DNA of 20,623 bases from Clostridia bacterium (GCA_017621955.1 JAGASB010000102.1:1-20623), one strand, 5' to 3'. Shown: positions 6,647 to 15,159, counted from the first letter of the stretch. Numbers and translations: made by a program. Notes: generated by a model not told the origin, from the letters alone.

Positions 6647-8470
6647 GTGAGCGAATTATATGATAAATTAAAACTTCTGCCCGAATCGCCAGGTGTATAC
6701 GTTATGCTGGATAAGGCAGGGCAAATAATCTACGTCGGCAAGGCAAAAAACCTTAAAAACCGAGTAAGGCAGTATTTTCATAGCAGTGTCAAAACTGAAA
6801 AGGTTATGGCAATGGTATCTAATATTGCCGATTTTTACTACATAATCGCTCCAAGTGAAATTGACGCACTCTCACTTGAAAACAACCTTATCAAAAAACA
6901 CAAGCCAAGATATAATATTTTACTTAAATACGATAAAACTTATCCGTACTTAAAAATAGACTTAAAAGAGCCTTTTCCAACTTTTAAGATAACAAGAAAG
7001 ATAAAGAAAGACGGCTCAAAATACTTTGGTCCGTTTATGGGTGGCGTTTCGGTTAGGGACGTTCTTGAAATAATTAACCTTGCTTACACTATTCGCCCGT
7101 GCGATAAAAAACTTAATCCCGATAAACCTATTAAAGAGTGTTTAAACTATCACATTAAAAAATGCACTGCACCGTGTAGTGGCTTAATTGATAGGAAAAC
7201 TTATATGGAACAGGTAAACGGTGCGATTGACTTTTTATCGGGCGATACGACTGATACTGAAAAACTTCTTAAAGATAAAATGCTTTTGGCAAGTCAAAGG
7301 GAAGAGTTTGAACTTGCGCTTAAATATAGGGATAATTTATCAAGTTTAGAAAAGATAAAACTAAAACGTATAACTTCTTTAAACAAGTTCATCAATGCTG
7401 ACGTTATTGCTTACCGCTCTAACGGTATTTATTCGACCGTCAATCTTTTGGTGGTTAGAAACGGCAGAATGCTTGGCGGTAAAAACTTTTCGTTTGAAAG
7501 CGCTGCCATTTCAGATGCCGACGCACTAAACCAATTTGTGCTAAGATATTATAAAACGGATACGGAAATTCCCGACGAAATCATTTGTGCACAAGAAATA
7601 GAAAGTACTGACCTTTTAACTGAATATTTTAAGAAAACATTTAATAAAAGCGTTAGTATCCTAATTGTCAAACAGGGTGTAAGACGGCAACTTGCAGATA
7701 TGGCAGGGGTAAACGCCGAAGAACATTTAAAGACGGCTGTTGATAAAATCAAGCACAAAAACGATATGACGGTTACGGCGTGCAAGGCGCTTCAAGAAAA
7801 ACTTAACCTTAAAAACTATCCAAAGCGTATGGAATGTTTTGATATATCCAACATTAGCGGTGTTGACAAGGTGGGTAGTATGGTCGTGTTTAACGATGGT
7901 GAACCCGATAGAGATTCATACCGTAGGTTTAAGATAAAGACGTTTGAGGGCGCTGACGATTATAAAAGTCACCAAGAAATGATGTCAAGGCGACTTGAAA
8001 GGCTGATTACCGACCCCGAAAAGTTTCCTAAACCCGATTTAATGATAATTGACGGTGGCAAGGGACAATTATCTAGCATAAAAGAAATTTTTGATAAATA
8101 TTCTATAACTGATATTGACCTAATTGCGCTTGCTGAACGTGAAGAAGAAATTTTCTTGGTTGGAAAAAGAGACCCCGTTATTTTAGAACGCCGTGATTAT
8201 TGCCTTAAAATGTTGCAAAGAATAAGAGATGAAGCACACCGATTTGCAATAACTTACCATAGAACTCTGCGCGGTAAACGTGCGCTTTCAAGCGTGCTTG
8301 ATACCGTCAAGGGATTAGGCAAGGTAAAAAAACGTGCGTTGCTTGACTATTTTAAGGATTTGGGCGGAATAATATCGGCTGATGAAGAAGAACTTAAAAA
8401 GGTTGACGGCATAGGCGATAAACAAGCAAAATTAATTATTGAAACTTTAACCAAAGAGGGACTTAAATGA
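6647..8470 (+). CDS. uvrC: Excinuclease ABC subunit C
   Basis: UvrC makes both incisions around a lesion in nucleotide excision repair with UvrA and UvrB. The 607-residue protein shows all domains in order: GIY-YIG nuclease at about 12-90 (SPGVYVM, IIYVGKAKNLKNRV); the cysteine-containing ECLNYHIKKCTAPC at about 163-176; the UvrB-binding UVR motif (REEFELALKYRDNL) at about 215-235; the RNase H-like C-terminal nuclease (ECFDISNISG, PDLMIIDGGKGQL) at about 398-480; and tandem helix-hairpin-helix motifs (VKGLGKVKKRALL, VDGIGDKQAKLI) at about 553-605. Start: GTG 6647 is the only usable start in frame after a TGA at 6623, and the GIY-YIG domain needs residues right after it. It has no ribosome binding site. 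First gene of an operon; its TGA overlaps the next ATG by 4 bases. Confidence 0.96.
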   Translation: MSELYDKLKLLPESPGVYVMLDKAGQIIYVGKAKNLKNRVRQYFHSSVKTEKVMAMVSNIADFYYIIAPSEIDALSLENNLIKKHKPRYNILLKYDKTYPYLKIDLKEPFPTFKITRKIKKDGSKYFGPFMGGVSVRDVLEIINLAYTIRPCDKKLNPDKPIKECLNYHIKKCTAPCSGLIDRKTYMEQVNGAIDFLSGDTTDTEKLLKDKMLLASQREEFELALKYRDNLSSLEKIKLKRITSLNKFINADVIAYRSNGIYSTVNLLVVRNGRMLGGKNFSFESAAISDADALNQFVLRYYKTDTEIPDEIICAQEIESTDLLTEYFKKTFNKSVSILIVKQGVRRQLADMAGVNAEEHLKTAVDKIKHKNDMTVTACKALQEKLNLKNYPKRMECFDISNISGVDKVGSMVVFNDGEPDRDSYRRFKIKTFEGADDYKSHQEMMSRRLERLITDPEKFPKPDLMIIDGGKGQLSSIKEIFDKYSITDIDLIALAEREEEIFLVGKRDPVILERRDYCLKMLQRIRDEAHRFAITYHRTLRGKRALSSVLDTVKGLGKVKKRALLDYFKDLGGIISADEEELKKVDGIGDKQAKLIIETLTKEGLK

Positions 8471-9279
8471 AATATAAAATGTTCGTAAGCGATTACGACG
8501 GGACGCTTGGCAAAGCGCCCGAAAACAACGTTGATAGTGAAACGCTTGATGCTATAAATAAGTTTATTGCAAAGGGTGGAATATTCGTGGTTTGCACGGG
8601 GCGTGAAACTTCGTCCATTACAAGAATTTGCAGGGAAAGTGGGCTAATAGGACTTATTGCATCTTTTCAAGGCGCAAGGATAAGCGATATAGAGAGCGGT
8701 GAATACCTTTTTGACGGTGGACTTGACTACCAAACGGCGCTTAAAATTCTTGATGAATTAGAGTGCGAAGAATTAATTCCCGTTGCTTATTCGGGCGACG
8801 TGTTCTTTTATAATAAGCGCAATAAGTTTATTGATATTTACCAAAACGCTATACGTCTTGAAGGGATTGAAACGGACGTTAAGCAAAAGATTAAAACAGA
8901 TAAAATGAATACTAGCAAAATTTGCTGGTTAGGTGAAGATGAACTTGTTAATAAAGTTGCTGACCGTATGAACAAAAAATATGGCGGAAAGACGATAAAA
9001 TTTAACAGTGGTGCTAAATTTTTGCTTGAAGCAATTAATCCTGAACACGGCAAAGATTCTGCCGTTAGGTTTTTAGCAAAGCATTACGGTATACCCTTAA
9101 ATGAGATTATAGCAGTTGGCGATTCTACTAACGATATAGATTTAATAAATGGCGAATGGTACGGCGTTGCGGTTGGCGACGGCAGAGAAGAGCTCAAAGC
9201 GGTTGCTGATGAAGTTACAGTACCGTTTAAGGATAAACCAGTAAAGGTACTTTTAGAAAAATACTGCTTAAACGACTGA
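8467..9279 (+). CDS. HAD-superfamily phosphatase, Cof/YidA type
   Basis: This 270-residue cytoplasmic hydrolase belongs to the Cof-type (IIB cap) HAD group, which dephosphorylates sugar phosphates, nucleotides or cofactors such as FMN and PLP. Seen: motif I DYDGTL with nucleophile Asp9 and Asp11; motif II VCTGRE with Thr in place; a cap domain at about 85-190; the Lys of LEAINPEHGKDSAVRFL (motif III region); and motif IV VGDSTNDIDLI, which binds Mg2+. It overlaps uvrC by ATGA, so the two are translationally coupled, and GAGGGA just upstream may serve as its ribosome binding site. Lon follows 27 bases later. The substrate cannot be predicted from sequence; promiscuity is usual in this group. 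Confidence 0.88.
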   Translation: MKYKMFVSDYDGTLGKAPENNVDSETLDAINKFIAKGGIFVVCTGRETSSITRICRESGLIGLIASFQGARISDIESGEYLFDGGLDYQTALKILDELECEELIPVAYSGDVFFYNKRNKFIDIYQNAIRLEGIETDVKQKIKTDKMNTSKICWLGEDELVNKVADRMNKKYGGKTIKFNSGAKFLLEAINPEHGKDSAVRFLAKHYGIPLNEIIAVGDSTNDIDLINGEWYGVAVGDGREELKAVADEVTVPFKDKPVKVLLEKYCLND

Positions 9280-9306
9280 CGTGTTTTACATAAGATAGGT
9301 GAATTA

Positions 9307-11658
9307 ATGGAAGAAAAAGAAATAGTTACAGAAGTGATAGAAGTTAAACATGAAGACAATAAAATTTATCCACTCATTGCGCTTAGGGGCAAAGTGCTTT
9401 TCCCAAAAACGCTACTTAACTTTGACGTGGGTAGGCAAGTTTCAATAAACGCTATTAATCGTGCTGTTGCGGATAATTCTTTAATATTTATTGCTCCGCA
9501 AAAAAGTGCGTTTATAGATAATCCCAAAAAGAGCGATATCTTGGGCGTGGGGGTTATTGCAAGAATAAAGCAGGTTGTTAAAATTCAAGGCTCAAACAAT
9601 ATGAAGGTGAGCGTTGAAGCGTTATCACGAGCAAAAATAACAAGTTTTTTGGATACGAAAGGCTTTTTTACCGTCACGGCGGTAGAATGTCCATATATTT
9701 TACCCGAAAACGAAAATGAGATTGAAGCGTATTTCCGTGTGGCGAAAAACAGTTTTTATGAATACGCTATCATGGATAAACGTATTACGAAAGAAATGAT
9801 AACGGCAATTACCGACATTAAAAACGTAAACGAATTTATGGATAACGCCGTTTCAATAGTAACGTTTAAGGAAGAAGACGTTCAAAACATTTTGCTGTTA
9901 GACGATACTCTTGCACGCCTTAAAGCGTTTGAAAAACTGTTTTCAAAAGAACTTGAAATCGCTAAAATAGAACGCAAGATTTCGGGCAAAGTGCGTCAAA
10001 GTATTGATAAAAGTCAAAAGGAATTTTATCTTCGTGAGCAGTTAAAGGCTATCCACGAAGAACTTGGCGACAACGCTGACGAACTTGAAGAATTAACCAA
10101 GGCGATAAAAGATAAAAACCTACCTTTTGACGTTGAAGAAAAGGCACTAAAAGAGATTTCACGCCTTGATAAAATCAATCCGTCGTCACCCGACTACTCC
10201 ATCATACTAAATTATCTTGACTGGATTAAGGACTTGCCGTTTGGCAATAGCACTGTCGATACCGAAGATTTACTTAAAGCAAAGGAAATTTTAGACAGCG
10301 ACCACTTCGGCTTAGAAAAGGTTAAGCAAAGAATAGTAGAATACCTTGCGGTACTTCAACTTACCAAACAAATAAAAGGTCCTATTCTATGTTTTGTAGG
10401 TCCTCCTGGTGTAGGTAAAACGTCGGTTGCAACGTCAATTGCAAGGGCGCTAAATAGAAAGTTCGTGCGTATGAGTCTTGGTGGCGTTAAAGACGAAGCG
10501 GAAATAAGGGGACACAGAAAAACTTACGTCGGTGCTATGCCCGGGCGTATTATAAACGGTCTTAAAAACGCTGGCTCTGACAACCCCGTGTTCTTGCTTG
10601 ACGAAATAGACAAGTTATCGTCAGATATTCACGGCGACCCTGCTAGTGCGCTTTTAGAAGTGCTTGACCCCGAACAAAACACAACGTTTAGGGATAGGTA
10701 TTTAGAAGTTCCGTTCGACCTATCAAAAGTAATGTTTATAACGACTGCAAACTCTGTTGACACTATTCCGTATCCACTTCTTGACAGAATGGAATTAATA
10801 GAACTTACGGGGTACACCAACGAAGAAAAATTGCAGATTGCAAAGCAATATTTAATACCTAAACAACTCAAAAACAACGGCTTAACCGAAAAGAAGATAG
10901 AGATTACCGACGACGCTATTAAAGAGATTATAACTTGTTACACAATGGAAGCGGGCGTTAGAAACTTAGAGCGTGAAATTGCAAGCGTTATAAGAAAGGT
11001 GGCAACAAAGGTTGCAGAAAAACCAAGGCGCAAAAAAGAAACGGTAACAGAAAAGCAAATTTCTGAATATTTAGGGATAAAGAAGCATCTTCGTGATATA
11101 GCGTTAGACAAAGATGAATTAGGTGCTTGTACGGGTCTTGCGTGGACTAGCGTAGGAGGAACAACGCTTACCATTGAAGTAAGTTTAATGCACGGCAAGG
11201 GCGAAATCTTGCTTACAGGTAAACTTGGCGACGTTATGAAAGAATCTGCACGGGCAGCCATTAGTTATATACGTTCAAATGCTAAAAAGTATCAAATAAG
11301 TGATGACGTATTTGAAAAAACCGACATTCATATACACGTTCCCGAAGGGGCAACGCCAAAGGACGGTCCAAGTGCGGGTATAACTATGGCAACGGCAATC
11401 CTATCGGCGTTTACGGGTAAGCCTGTTAAAAAGAGCGTTGCAATGTCGGGTGAAATTACACTTCGTGGAAAGGTGCTTGCAATAGGTGGACTTAAAGAAA
11501 AGGCACTTGCTGCTTATAGGCTAGGGATAAAAGATATAATTATTCCTATCGCTAATAAAAAAGACCTTGTGGATATTCCAAAAGAAATACGAAAAGAAAT
11601 TAATTTTATCACAGCCGAAAACGTCGATGATGTATTTAAAGTTGCGATAAGGTTTTAA
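9307..11658 (+). CDS. lon: ATP-dependent protease Lon (LonA type)
   Basis: Lon unfolds and degrades damaged and regulatory proteins as a hexamer in the cytoplasm. The 783-residue protein has the N-terminal substrate-binding domain (about 20-210, [17 protein letters not shown]), a coiled-coil linker, the AAA+ module with Walker A GPPGVGKT (365-372) and Walker [11 protein letters not shown], a sensor segment [12 protein letters not shown], and the C-terminal protease domain. In the latter, [14 protein letters not shown] holds catalytic Ser689 and [10 protein letters not shown] holds catalytic Lys732; the 43-residue spacing equals that of E. coli Lon (S679, K722). There is no membrane segment, so it is LonA, not LonB. 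AGGTGA lies 4 bases before the ATG. It is followed 8 bases later by ysxC, a common gene order in Firmicutes. Confidence 0.97.
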   Translation: MEEKEIVTEVIEVKHEDNKIYPLIALRGKVLFPKTLLNFDVGRQVSINAINRAVADNSLIFIAPQKSAFIDNPKKSDILGVGVIARIKQVVKIQGSNNMKVSVEALSRAKITSFLDTKGFFTVTAVECPYILPENENEIEAYFRVAKNSFYEYAIMDKRITKEMITAITDIKNVNEFMDNAVSIVTFKEEDVQNILLLDDTLARLKAFEKLFSKELEIAKIERKISGKVRQSIDKSQKEFYLREQLKAIHEELGDNADELEELTKAIKDKNLPFDVEEKALKEISRLDKINPSSPDYSIILNYLDWIKDLPFGNSTVDTEDLLKAKEILDSDHFGLEKVKQRIVEYLAVLQLTKQIKGPILCFVGPPGVGKTSVATSIARALNRKFVRMSLGGVKDEAEIRGHRKTYVGAMPGRIINGLKNAGSDNPVFLLDEIDKLSSDIHGDPASALLEVLDPEQNTTFRDRYLEVPFDLSKVMFITTANSVDTIPYPLLDRMELIELTGYTNEEKLQIAKQYLIPKQLKNNGLTEKKIEITDDAIKEIITCYTMEAGVRNLEREIASVIRKVATKVAEKPRRKKETVTEKQISEYLGIKKHLRDIALDKDELGACTGLAWTSVGGTTLTIEVSLMHGKGEILLTGKLGDVMKESARAAISYIRSNAKKYQISDDVFEKTDIHIHVPEGATPKDGPSAGITMATAILSAFTGKPVKKSVAMSGEITLRGKVLAIGGLKEKALAAYRLGIKDIIIPIANKKDLVDIPKEIRKEINFITAENVDDVFKVAIRF

Positions 11659-11666
11659 GGTGAAAG

Positions 11667-12251
11667 ATGAAAATTAAAGTTGCTGAATTTATAACAAGCG
11701 TTGCAAGTAGCGATAAGTTTTACAAGACGGATAAACCCATTATTGCCGTTGCAGGTAAGTCTAACGTGGGTAAGAGTTCGCTTATAAATATGCTTGCAAA
11801 TAGAAAAAAACTTGCTAAAACTTCTGTAACGCCAGGAAGAACAAGGCTAATAAACTACTTTGACTTTGGCGATTTCGTGCTTGCAGACTTGCCCGGCTAC
11901 GGCTTTGCAAAGGTTAGTAAGGAAGAAAAGAAAAAGTGGGGGGAACTTTTAGAAAGTTTCCTTGCTACTCAAAAAATATCTTTACTTTTATCGCTTGTGG
12001 ATATTCGTCACGAGCCAACGTCCGACGATAAGATGATGATAAATTATCTTTATCACTATGCAGTGCCGTTTGCGCTTGTCGCAACCAAGGCTGATAAACT
12101 TGGCAAAACAAAAATTAAGCCAAGGGTAAATGAGATTGCAACTTCGCTTCGCGTGGGGTATGCAGATATTACTGCAACAAGCGCAGAAACAGGCTTTGGC
12201 AAAGAAGAACTTTTATCCATTATAGAAAATGCGATTACAGAGCAAGAATAA
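11667..12251 (+). CDS. ysxC: Ribosome-assembly GTPase YsxC/EngB (YihA)
   Basis: A 194-residue TrmE-Era-EngA-EngB-Septin-type GTPase needed for late assembly of the large ribosomal subunit and usually essential. Seen: G1 GKSNVGKSS at 30-38, G2 Thr55 within SVTPGRTRLINYF, G3 DLPGYG at 74-79, G4 TKAD at 140-143, and a C-terminal SAETGFGKEEL (G5 region). AAGGTG precedes the ATG by 4 bases, and the gap to lon is 8 bases, so it is the last gene of the uvrC-HAD-lon-ysxC operon and ends at a terminator. The lon-ysxC pair is conserved in Bacillus, which supports the identification. Confidence 0.96.
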   Translation: MKIKVAEFITSVASSDKFYKTDKPIIAVAGKSNVGKSSLINMLANRKKLAKTSVTPGRTRLINYFDFGDFVLADLPGYGFAKVSKEEKKKWGELLESFLATQKISLLLSLVDIRHEPTSDDKMMINYLYHYAVPFALVATKADKLGKTKIKPRVNEIATSLRVGYADITATSAETGFGKEELLSIIENAITEQE

Positions 12252-12255
12252 TGAA

Positions 12256-12291
12256 AATGGCGACGGAATTTTCCGTCGCCATTAGTTTTTT
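12256..12291. terminator. Intrinsic terminator after ysxC
   Basis: A nearly continuous palindrome (12256-12268 with 12271-12283) gives an 11-12 bp GC-rich stem followed by six T (12286-12291). On the minus side only four T follow, so it may also stop, less efficiently, the convergent gene ending at 12313. Confidence 0.9.
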
Positions 12292-12312
12292 ATTGTAATT
12301 TATGTACATATA

Positions 12313-12990
12313 TTAATCGTATTTTTTGCCGTAAAGTTTAACTCTCATACGGGGGAGTGCAGTTTCGGCTGTGCCCAAAGGCTCTAATGCGTTACGGTAA
12401 TCGTGCTTGTCGCAAAACTTTTTTAGTTCGGACTGTATGCGCTCTACGTTGCGCTTTTGAACACCGCTTAAAATATTAACGTACTCTTTAACGGCAAAGC
12501 CTGCACTCTTAGCGTAAGTTAAGAGTTGTGCGTAGTGTTCTATGCAAAAACCTTTGCTTGAAATAAGGGTTTTAAAGAAATCCTTTTCACGAGCAAACAT
12601 TTGCGCAATCGTCTTATAGTACTTGACCATACTTTGTTCGGTCAAATCACAAATAACGCAAGTTTTTTGGCTTTCAAGCAGTGCTTTTGCTTGTTTTGAC
12701 GCTGAACTTGCACTTTTAACGTCGGTTAAAATTTTTTGAAGATTATCAACCCGTGTTCTTATTTGCAAGGCAACTGATAATTTGTTTTGCCTTAAAAAGA
12801 GCATGTCAAAGTGGCGAGCGCAAAAACCAAGTTTGCCGACCTTAATGCGTGTGTTATCCTCCATTACCGCATCGTTTAAGAATTCGTGCAAAAACTGTTC
12901 TTCGACAACCTTTTTGATTTCACAAAGCGGACATTCGCAATCTTGTTTGAATTTTTCTTTAATTAAACCTGTATCTATATGGTATGCCAT
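12313..12990 (-). CDS. Twin CxxC/CxxH protein, DUF6062-like, function unknown
   Basis: This 225-residue protein looks cytoplasmic (no signal peptide or membrane segment). It carries two copies of the same cysteine pattern: CPLC at 20-23 with FCARH at 56-60, and CVIC at 111-114 with FCIEH at 148-152. The distances within the two copies are nearly equal (33 and 34 residues between the pairs). Each set of three Cys plus His could bind one zinc ion, so the protein is probably an internal duplication with two zinc sites in a helical frame. I believe it corresponds to the family named DUF6062, widespread in Clostridia; no role is known to me. The ATG at 12990 has no ribosome binding site but lies 6 bases after a -10 box, suggesting a leaderless mRNA. 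Divergent from the esterase-patatin operon. Confidence 0.85.
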   Translation of the reverse strand: MAYHIDTGLIKEKFKQDCECPLCEIKKVVEEQFLHEFLNDAVMEDNTRIKVGKLGFCARHFDMLFLRQNKLSVALQIRTRVDNLQKILTDVKSASSASKQAKALLESQKTCVICDLTEQSMVKYYKTIAQMFAREKDFFKTLISSKGFCIEHYAQLLTYAKSAGFAVKEYVNILSGVQKRNVERIQSELKKFCDKHDYRNALEPLGTAETALPRMRVKLYGKKYD

Positions 12991-12996
12991 AAGTTT

Positions 12997-13025
12997 ATTG
13001 TAGCAAATTATTAAAAAAAAGACAA
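12997..13025 (-). promoter_or_regulatory. Promoter of the DUF6062-like gene, giving a likely leaderless mRNA
   Basis: On the minus strand TTGTCT (13025-13020), 17 bases, TACAAT (13002-12997): 4 of 6 and 5 of 6. Six bases separate the -10 box from the ATG, so transcription should start at or next to the start codon. Confidence 0.65.
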
Positions 13026-13034
13026 GCGCTGTGC

Positions 13035-13063
13035 TTGAATTTTTAATTTACTTGTGCTATGAT
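13035..13063 (+). promoter_or_regulatory. Promoter of the esterase-patatin operon
   Basis: TTGAAT (13035-13040), 17 bases, TATGAT (13058-13063), preceded by TGC, an extended -10. It lies back to back with the minus-strand promoter, the two -35 boxes being 9 bases apart. Confidence 0.65.
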
Positions 13064-13092
13064 ATACTTATAACCATAAAGGAGCAATCATA

Positions 13093-13938
13093 ATGCTACA
13101 AAAAAACGTTGATTTATATAATTACTTTGGAATAGAACGCCCGTTAGGTGCGCAAGGATATCTTGATTGTTACGTCATAGAGCGTTCAAAAGAGTTTAGT
13201 GCCGACCGTTTGCGCCCTGCAATGCTTGTAATCGGCGGTGGCGGTTATGCTATGGTATCTGATAGAGAAAAAGAACCAATCGCTTTGGATTTTTTATCAA
13301 AAGGCTACGATGCGTTTGTGCTTGAATATTCAACCAAGTCAAATGGAGCTGTTTATTATCCTTATCAACTGCTTGAAGGCTGTATGGCAATGGCATATAT
13401 TAGGGAAAATTGCGATGAGTTTGGCGTGGATAAAAATCACGTTGGTGCAATAGGTTTTTCTGCCGGTGGTCATCTATGCGCAATGATTGCAACTATAAGC
13501 GATGAAAAAGTTATAAAGGATTTTTTGGGAGAAAAAACGTCGCTTTGTCGTCCCGATGCAGTAGTTCTTTCTTATCCTGTAATCAGCTATGGTGAGTTTG
13601 CACATATGGGAAGTTTCCAAAATCTAACCAATTGCAACGAACAACTAATGGAACAACTTTCGCTTGAAAAAAGGGTTACCGATAAAACTTCTCCAACGTT
13701 TATATGGTCAACTGTTGAAGATATAGTCGTTCCGTGTGAAAACACGTTGATGTTTGCTGCGGCGCTTAGAAAGGCTGGTGTACCATTTGAAATGCACGTT
13801 TTTGAAAATGGTCGTCACGGTTTGTCGCTTGCAAGTAATGAAGTTAATAGTCCCGTGCCTGCTACAAGCGAATGGCTAAAACTTATGCACACTTGGCTAA
13901 ATAATAGGGGATTTAAGATTAGCAATCAAGAAAAGTAA
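13093..13938 (+). CDS. Alpha/beta hydrolase, acetyl-esterase/lipase type
   Basis: A 281-residue hydrolase of the BD-FAE/acetyl-xylan-esterase-like group that removes acyl groups from small or glycan esters. Seen: the oxyanion segment IGGGGYAMVSDREKEPIA (about 47-64); the region YPYQLLEGCMAMAYIREN typical of this group; nucleophile elbow GFSAGGH with Ser123; acid Asp210 in TVEDIVVP; and His242 in NGRHGLSLA. The catalytic triad is complete. No signal peptide, so intracellular; it may deacetylate imported oligosaccharides. GGAG lies 8 bases before the ATG. The stop codon shares one base with the start of the patatin gene (TAATG), so the two are co-translated. The natural substrate is not known. 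Confidence 0.87.
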   Translation: MLQKNVDLYNYFGIERPLGAQGYLDCYVIERSKEFSADRLRPAMLVIGGGGYAMVSDREKEPIALDFLSKGYDAFVLEYSTKSNGAVYYPYQLLEGCMAMAYIRENCDEFGVDKNHVGAIGFSAGGHLCAMIATISDEKVIKDFLGEKTSLCRPDAVVLSYPVISYGEFAHMGSFQNLTNCNEQLMEQLSLEKRVTDKTSPTFIWSTVEDIVVPCENTLMFAAALRKAGVPFEMHVFENGRHGLSLASNEVNSPVPATSEWLKLMHTWLNNRGFKISNQEK

Positions 13939-14726
13939 TGAAAAAGTTAGGTTTTGCGTTGGGTGCAGGCGGAAGCCGTGGTTGTGCTCACTTAGGTTTT
14001 TTGAAAGCGATGGAAGAAGAAGGAATTTATCCTGATTTTATTGCTGGGACTTCTATGGGCGCTGTGGTCGGTGCGTGCTATGCAAGTGGCTTTACACCCG
14101 ACTTTATGATTGAAGAAGTTAAAAAAATTAAATTTCGTGAAATCTTTGATTTATCTTTACGTCCTATCGGCAACGGTGCCTTGTTGCGCTCAAAAAAGAT
14201 TAAAAAGAAATTAAGTAAGTATATTAGCGCTAAATCGTTTGACCAACTAAAAATTCCCTTTAAGTGTGTCGCAACCGATTTAATAAGTGGAAAGGCAGTT
14301 GCTTTGGGCGAAGATAATGACGTTTGTGAATGTGTGGTGGCAAGTTCATCTATTCCGTCCATATTTAAGCCTGTAAAGATGGACGGTAAATTACTTGTGG
14401 ACGGCGGTGTTACTTGTCGTGTTCCTATTGAAACGGTAAGGGAAATGGGCGCACAAGTAGTGGTTGCTGTTGACGTTTTAGGCAAAATTCGCAGTTGTGA
14501 TAAAAAGTATAACGTTTTCGGCGTGCTTATGCGTATGTTTGATATTGCAGATTGTGAACTCACTAAATATAAATTACCCACAAAATGCCCTGACCTTTTT
14601 ATTGAACCCGACCTTGACGATATGAATCAATATAAGTTTAAAGATATTGAATTTGCTATTGAACGTGGTTATCAAACAGGTAAAAAATATGCGCAAGAGA
14701 TAAAAAGGCTAATAACTGAAAATTAA
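13938..14726 (+). CDS. Patatin-like phospholipase (RssA/YlbK type)
   Basis: This 262-residue acyl hydrolase has the patatin fold with a Ser-Asp dyad. Seen: oxyanion hole GAGGSRGCAHLG at 9-20, nucleophile GTSMG with Ser39 (37-41), and DGG with Asp155 (155-157), plus VATDLISGKA and SSSIPSIFKPV, all typical of bacterial small patatins (RssA/YchK family). Residues are all in place, so it should be active on acyl esters such as lysophospholipids, although the true substrate is unknown. There is no signal peptide. Translation is coupled to the esterase by TAATG, with only a weak upstream AAGAAAAG. No clear terminator follows; the tRNA promoter begins 34 bases downstream. Confidence 0.9.
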   Translation: MKKLGFALGAGGSRGCAHLGFLKAMEEEGIYPDFIAGTSMGAVVGACYASGFTPDFMIEEVKKIKFREIFDLSLRPIGNGALLRSKKIKKKLSKYISAKSFDQLKIPFKCVATDLISGKAVALGEDNDVCECVVASSSIPSIFKPVKMDGKLLVDGGVTCRVPIETVREMGAQVVVAVDVLGKIRSCDKKYNVFGVLMRMFDIADCELTKYKLPTKCPDLFIEPDLDDMNQYKFKDIEFAIERGYQTGKKYAQEIKRLITEN

Positions 14727-14760
14727 TTTTTATAAAAATTTTGTTAGCGCTTAAAAATCG

Positions 14761-14789
14761 TTGATATTTTTCAAGTTTTATGTTATTAT
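14761..14789 (+). promoter_or_regulatory. Promoter of the tRNA-Thr gene
   Basis: TTGATA (14761-14766), 17 bases, TATTAT (14784-14789) with TGT just before it (extended -10). The start would fall near 14796, 26 bases before the mature tRNA. Confidence 0.7.
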
Positions 14790-14821
14790 ATTCAAGCAAT
14801 TTAAGTTGTTTGAATAAATAT

Positions 14822-14897
14822 GCTGGTGTGGCTCAGTCGGTAGAGCAGCTGATTCGTAATCAGCAGGTCGCAGGTTCGAATCCCGTCACCAGCTCCA
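14822..14897 (+). tRNA. tRNA-Thr, anticodon CGT
   Basis: A 76-base cloverleaf with encoded CCA (14895-14897). Acceptor stem 14822-14828 pairs with 14887-14893 over all 7 bp, discriminator T14894. The D stem is GCTC/GAGC. The anticodon stem GCTGA/TCAGC holds the loop TTCGTAA with anticodon CGT at 14855-14857, reading ACG (Thr). The T loop TTCGAAT is normal. The T stem is imperfect: positions 49-65 form G-U and 51-63 are A opposite C, where a G would give a full helix. A strong promoter and a terminator flank it as a single-gene unit. Probably functional; the mismatch deserves attention. Confidence 0.95.
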
Positions 14898-14910
14898 AAT
14901 TCGATAATAA

Positions 14911-14942
14911 AAAAAGAAATCCAAAAAGGGTTTCTTTTTTTA
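14911..14942 (+). terminator. Terminator of the tRNA-Thr gene
   Basis: The stem GAAATCC/GGGTTTC (one G-U pair), extended by outer A-T pairs, encloses a 5-A loop and is followed by a T-run reaching 14941. Confidence 0.8.
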
Positions 14943-15071
14943 TTGTGATTTAGCGCAAACGCAAAATCACACCTGCGAAGGTCGCAGTCTACTACGCTAA
15001 CGCTCCGTAGGGCTAGCCCGTCAAGGAAGAAAGGTCAAAGTCGCCCGAATCCGCTTAGTAGCGCCACAAAA
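14943..15071 (+). other. GC-rich, strongly structured segment between two terminators
   Basis: This segment has no ORF and is clearly more GC-rich than the flanks. It holds an 11-bp hairpin with one mismatch and CAAA loop (14945-14970), a perfect 6-bp hairpin with AGG loop (14973-14987), a 5-bp hairpin (14992-15010) and the palindrome GGCTAGCC, and is followed by its own terminator. Two words of the preceding tRNA recur in the same order: AGGTCGCAG (14865 and 14979) and CCCGTCA. It could be a small RNA released by readthrough of the tRNA terminator or a tRNA-associated dispersed repeat. I cannot decide which. Confidence 0.4.
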
Positions 15072-15103
15072 ACCACTTGCACTTTTGGTGTAAGTGGTTT
15101 TTT
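15072..15103 (+). terminator. Intrinsic terminator after the structured segment
   Basis: An 11-bp stem with one G-U pair (15072-15082 with 15088-15098), loop TTTTG, then six T to 15103. It shows that transcription of the preceding segment needs stopping before the response regulator promoter. Confidence 0.85.
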
Positions 15104-15159
15104 AGTAAATTAATCTTTTTTTTGTATTTAATCTAATATCAACGTATAAATTGGTGCAA

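Noticed and set aside
10938..11261. 107-residue minus-strand ORF inside lon
   Set aside because: Shadow of the Lon coding frame, no start signals, no recognisable family.
14078..14581. 167-residue minus-strand ORF inside the patatin gene
   Set aside because: Shadow frame of a gene with complete catalytic motifs; no ribosome binding site.
14822..15103. Integration site of a mobile element at the tRNA 3' end
   Set aside because: No integrase and no duplicated tRNA 3' end of useful length; the shared words are 7-9 bases and lie in the T arm.
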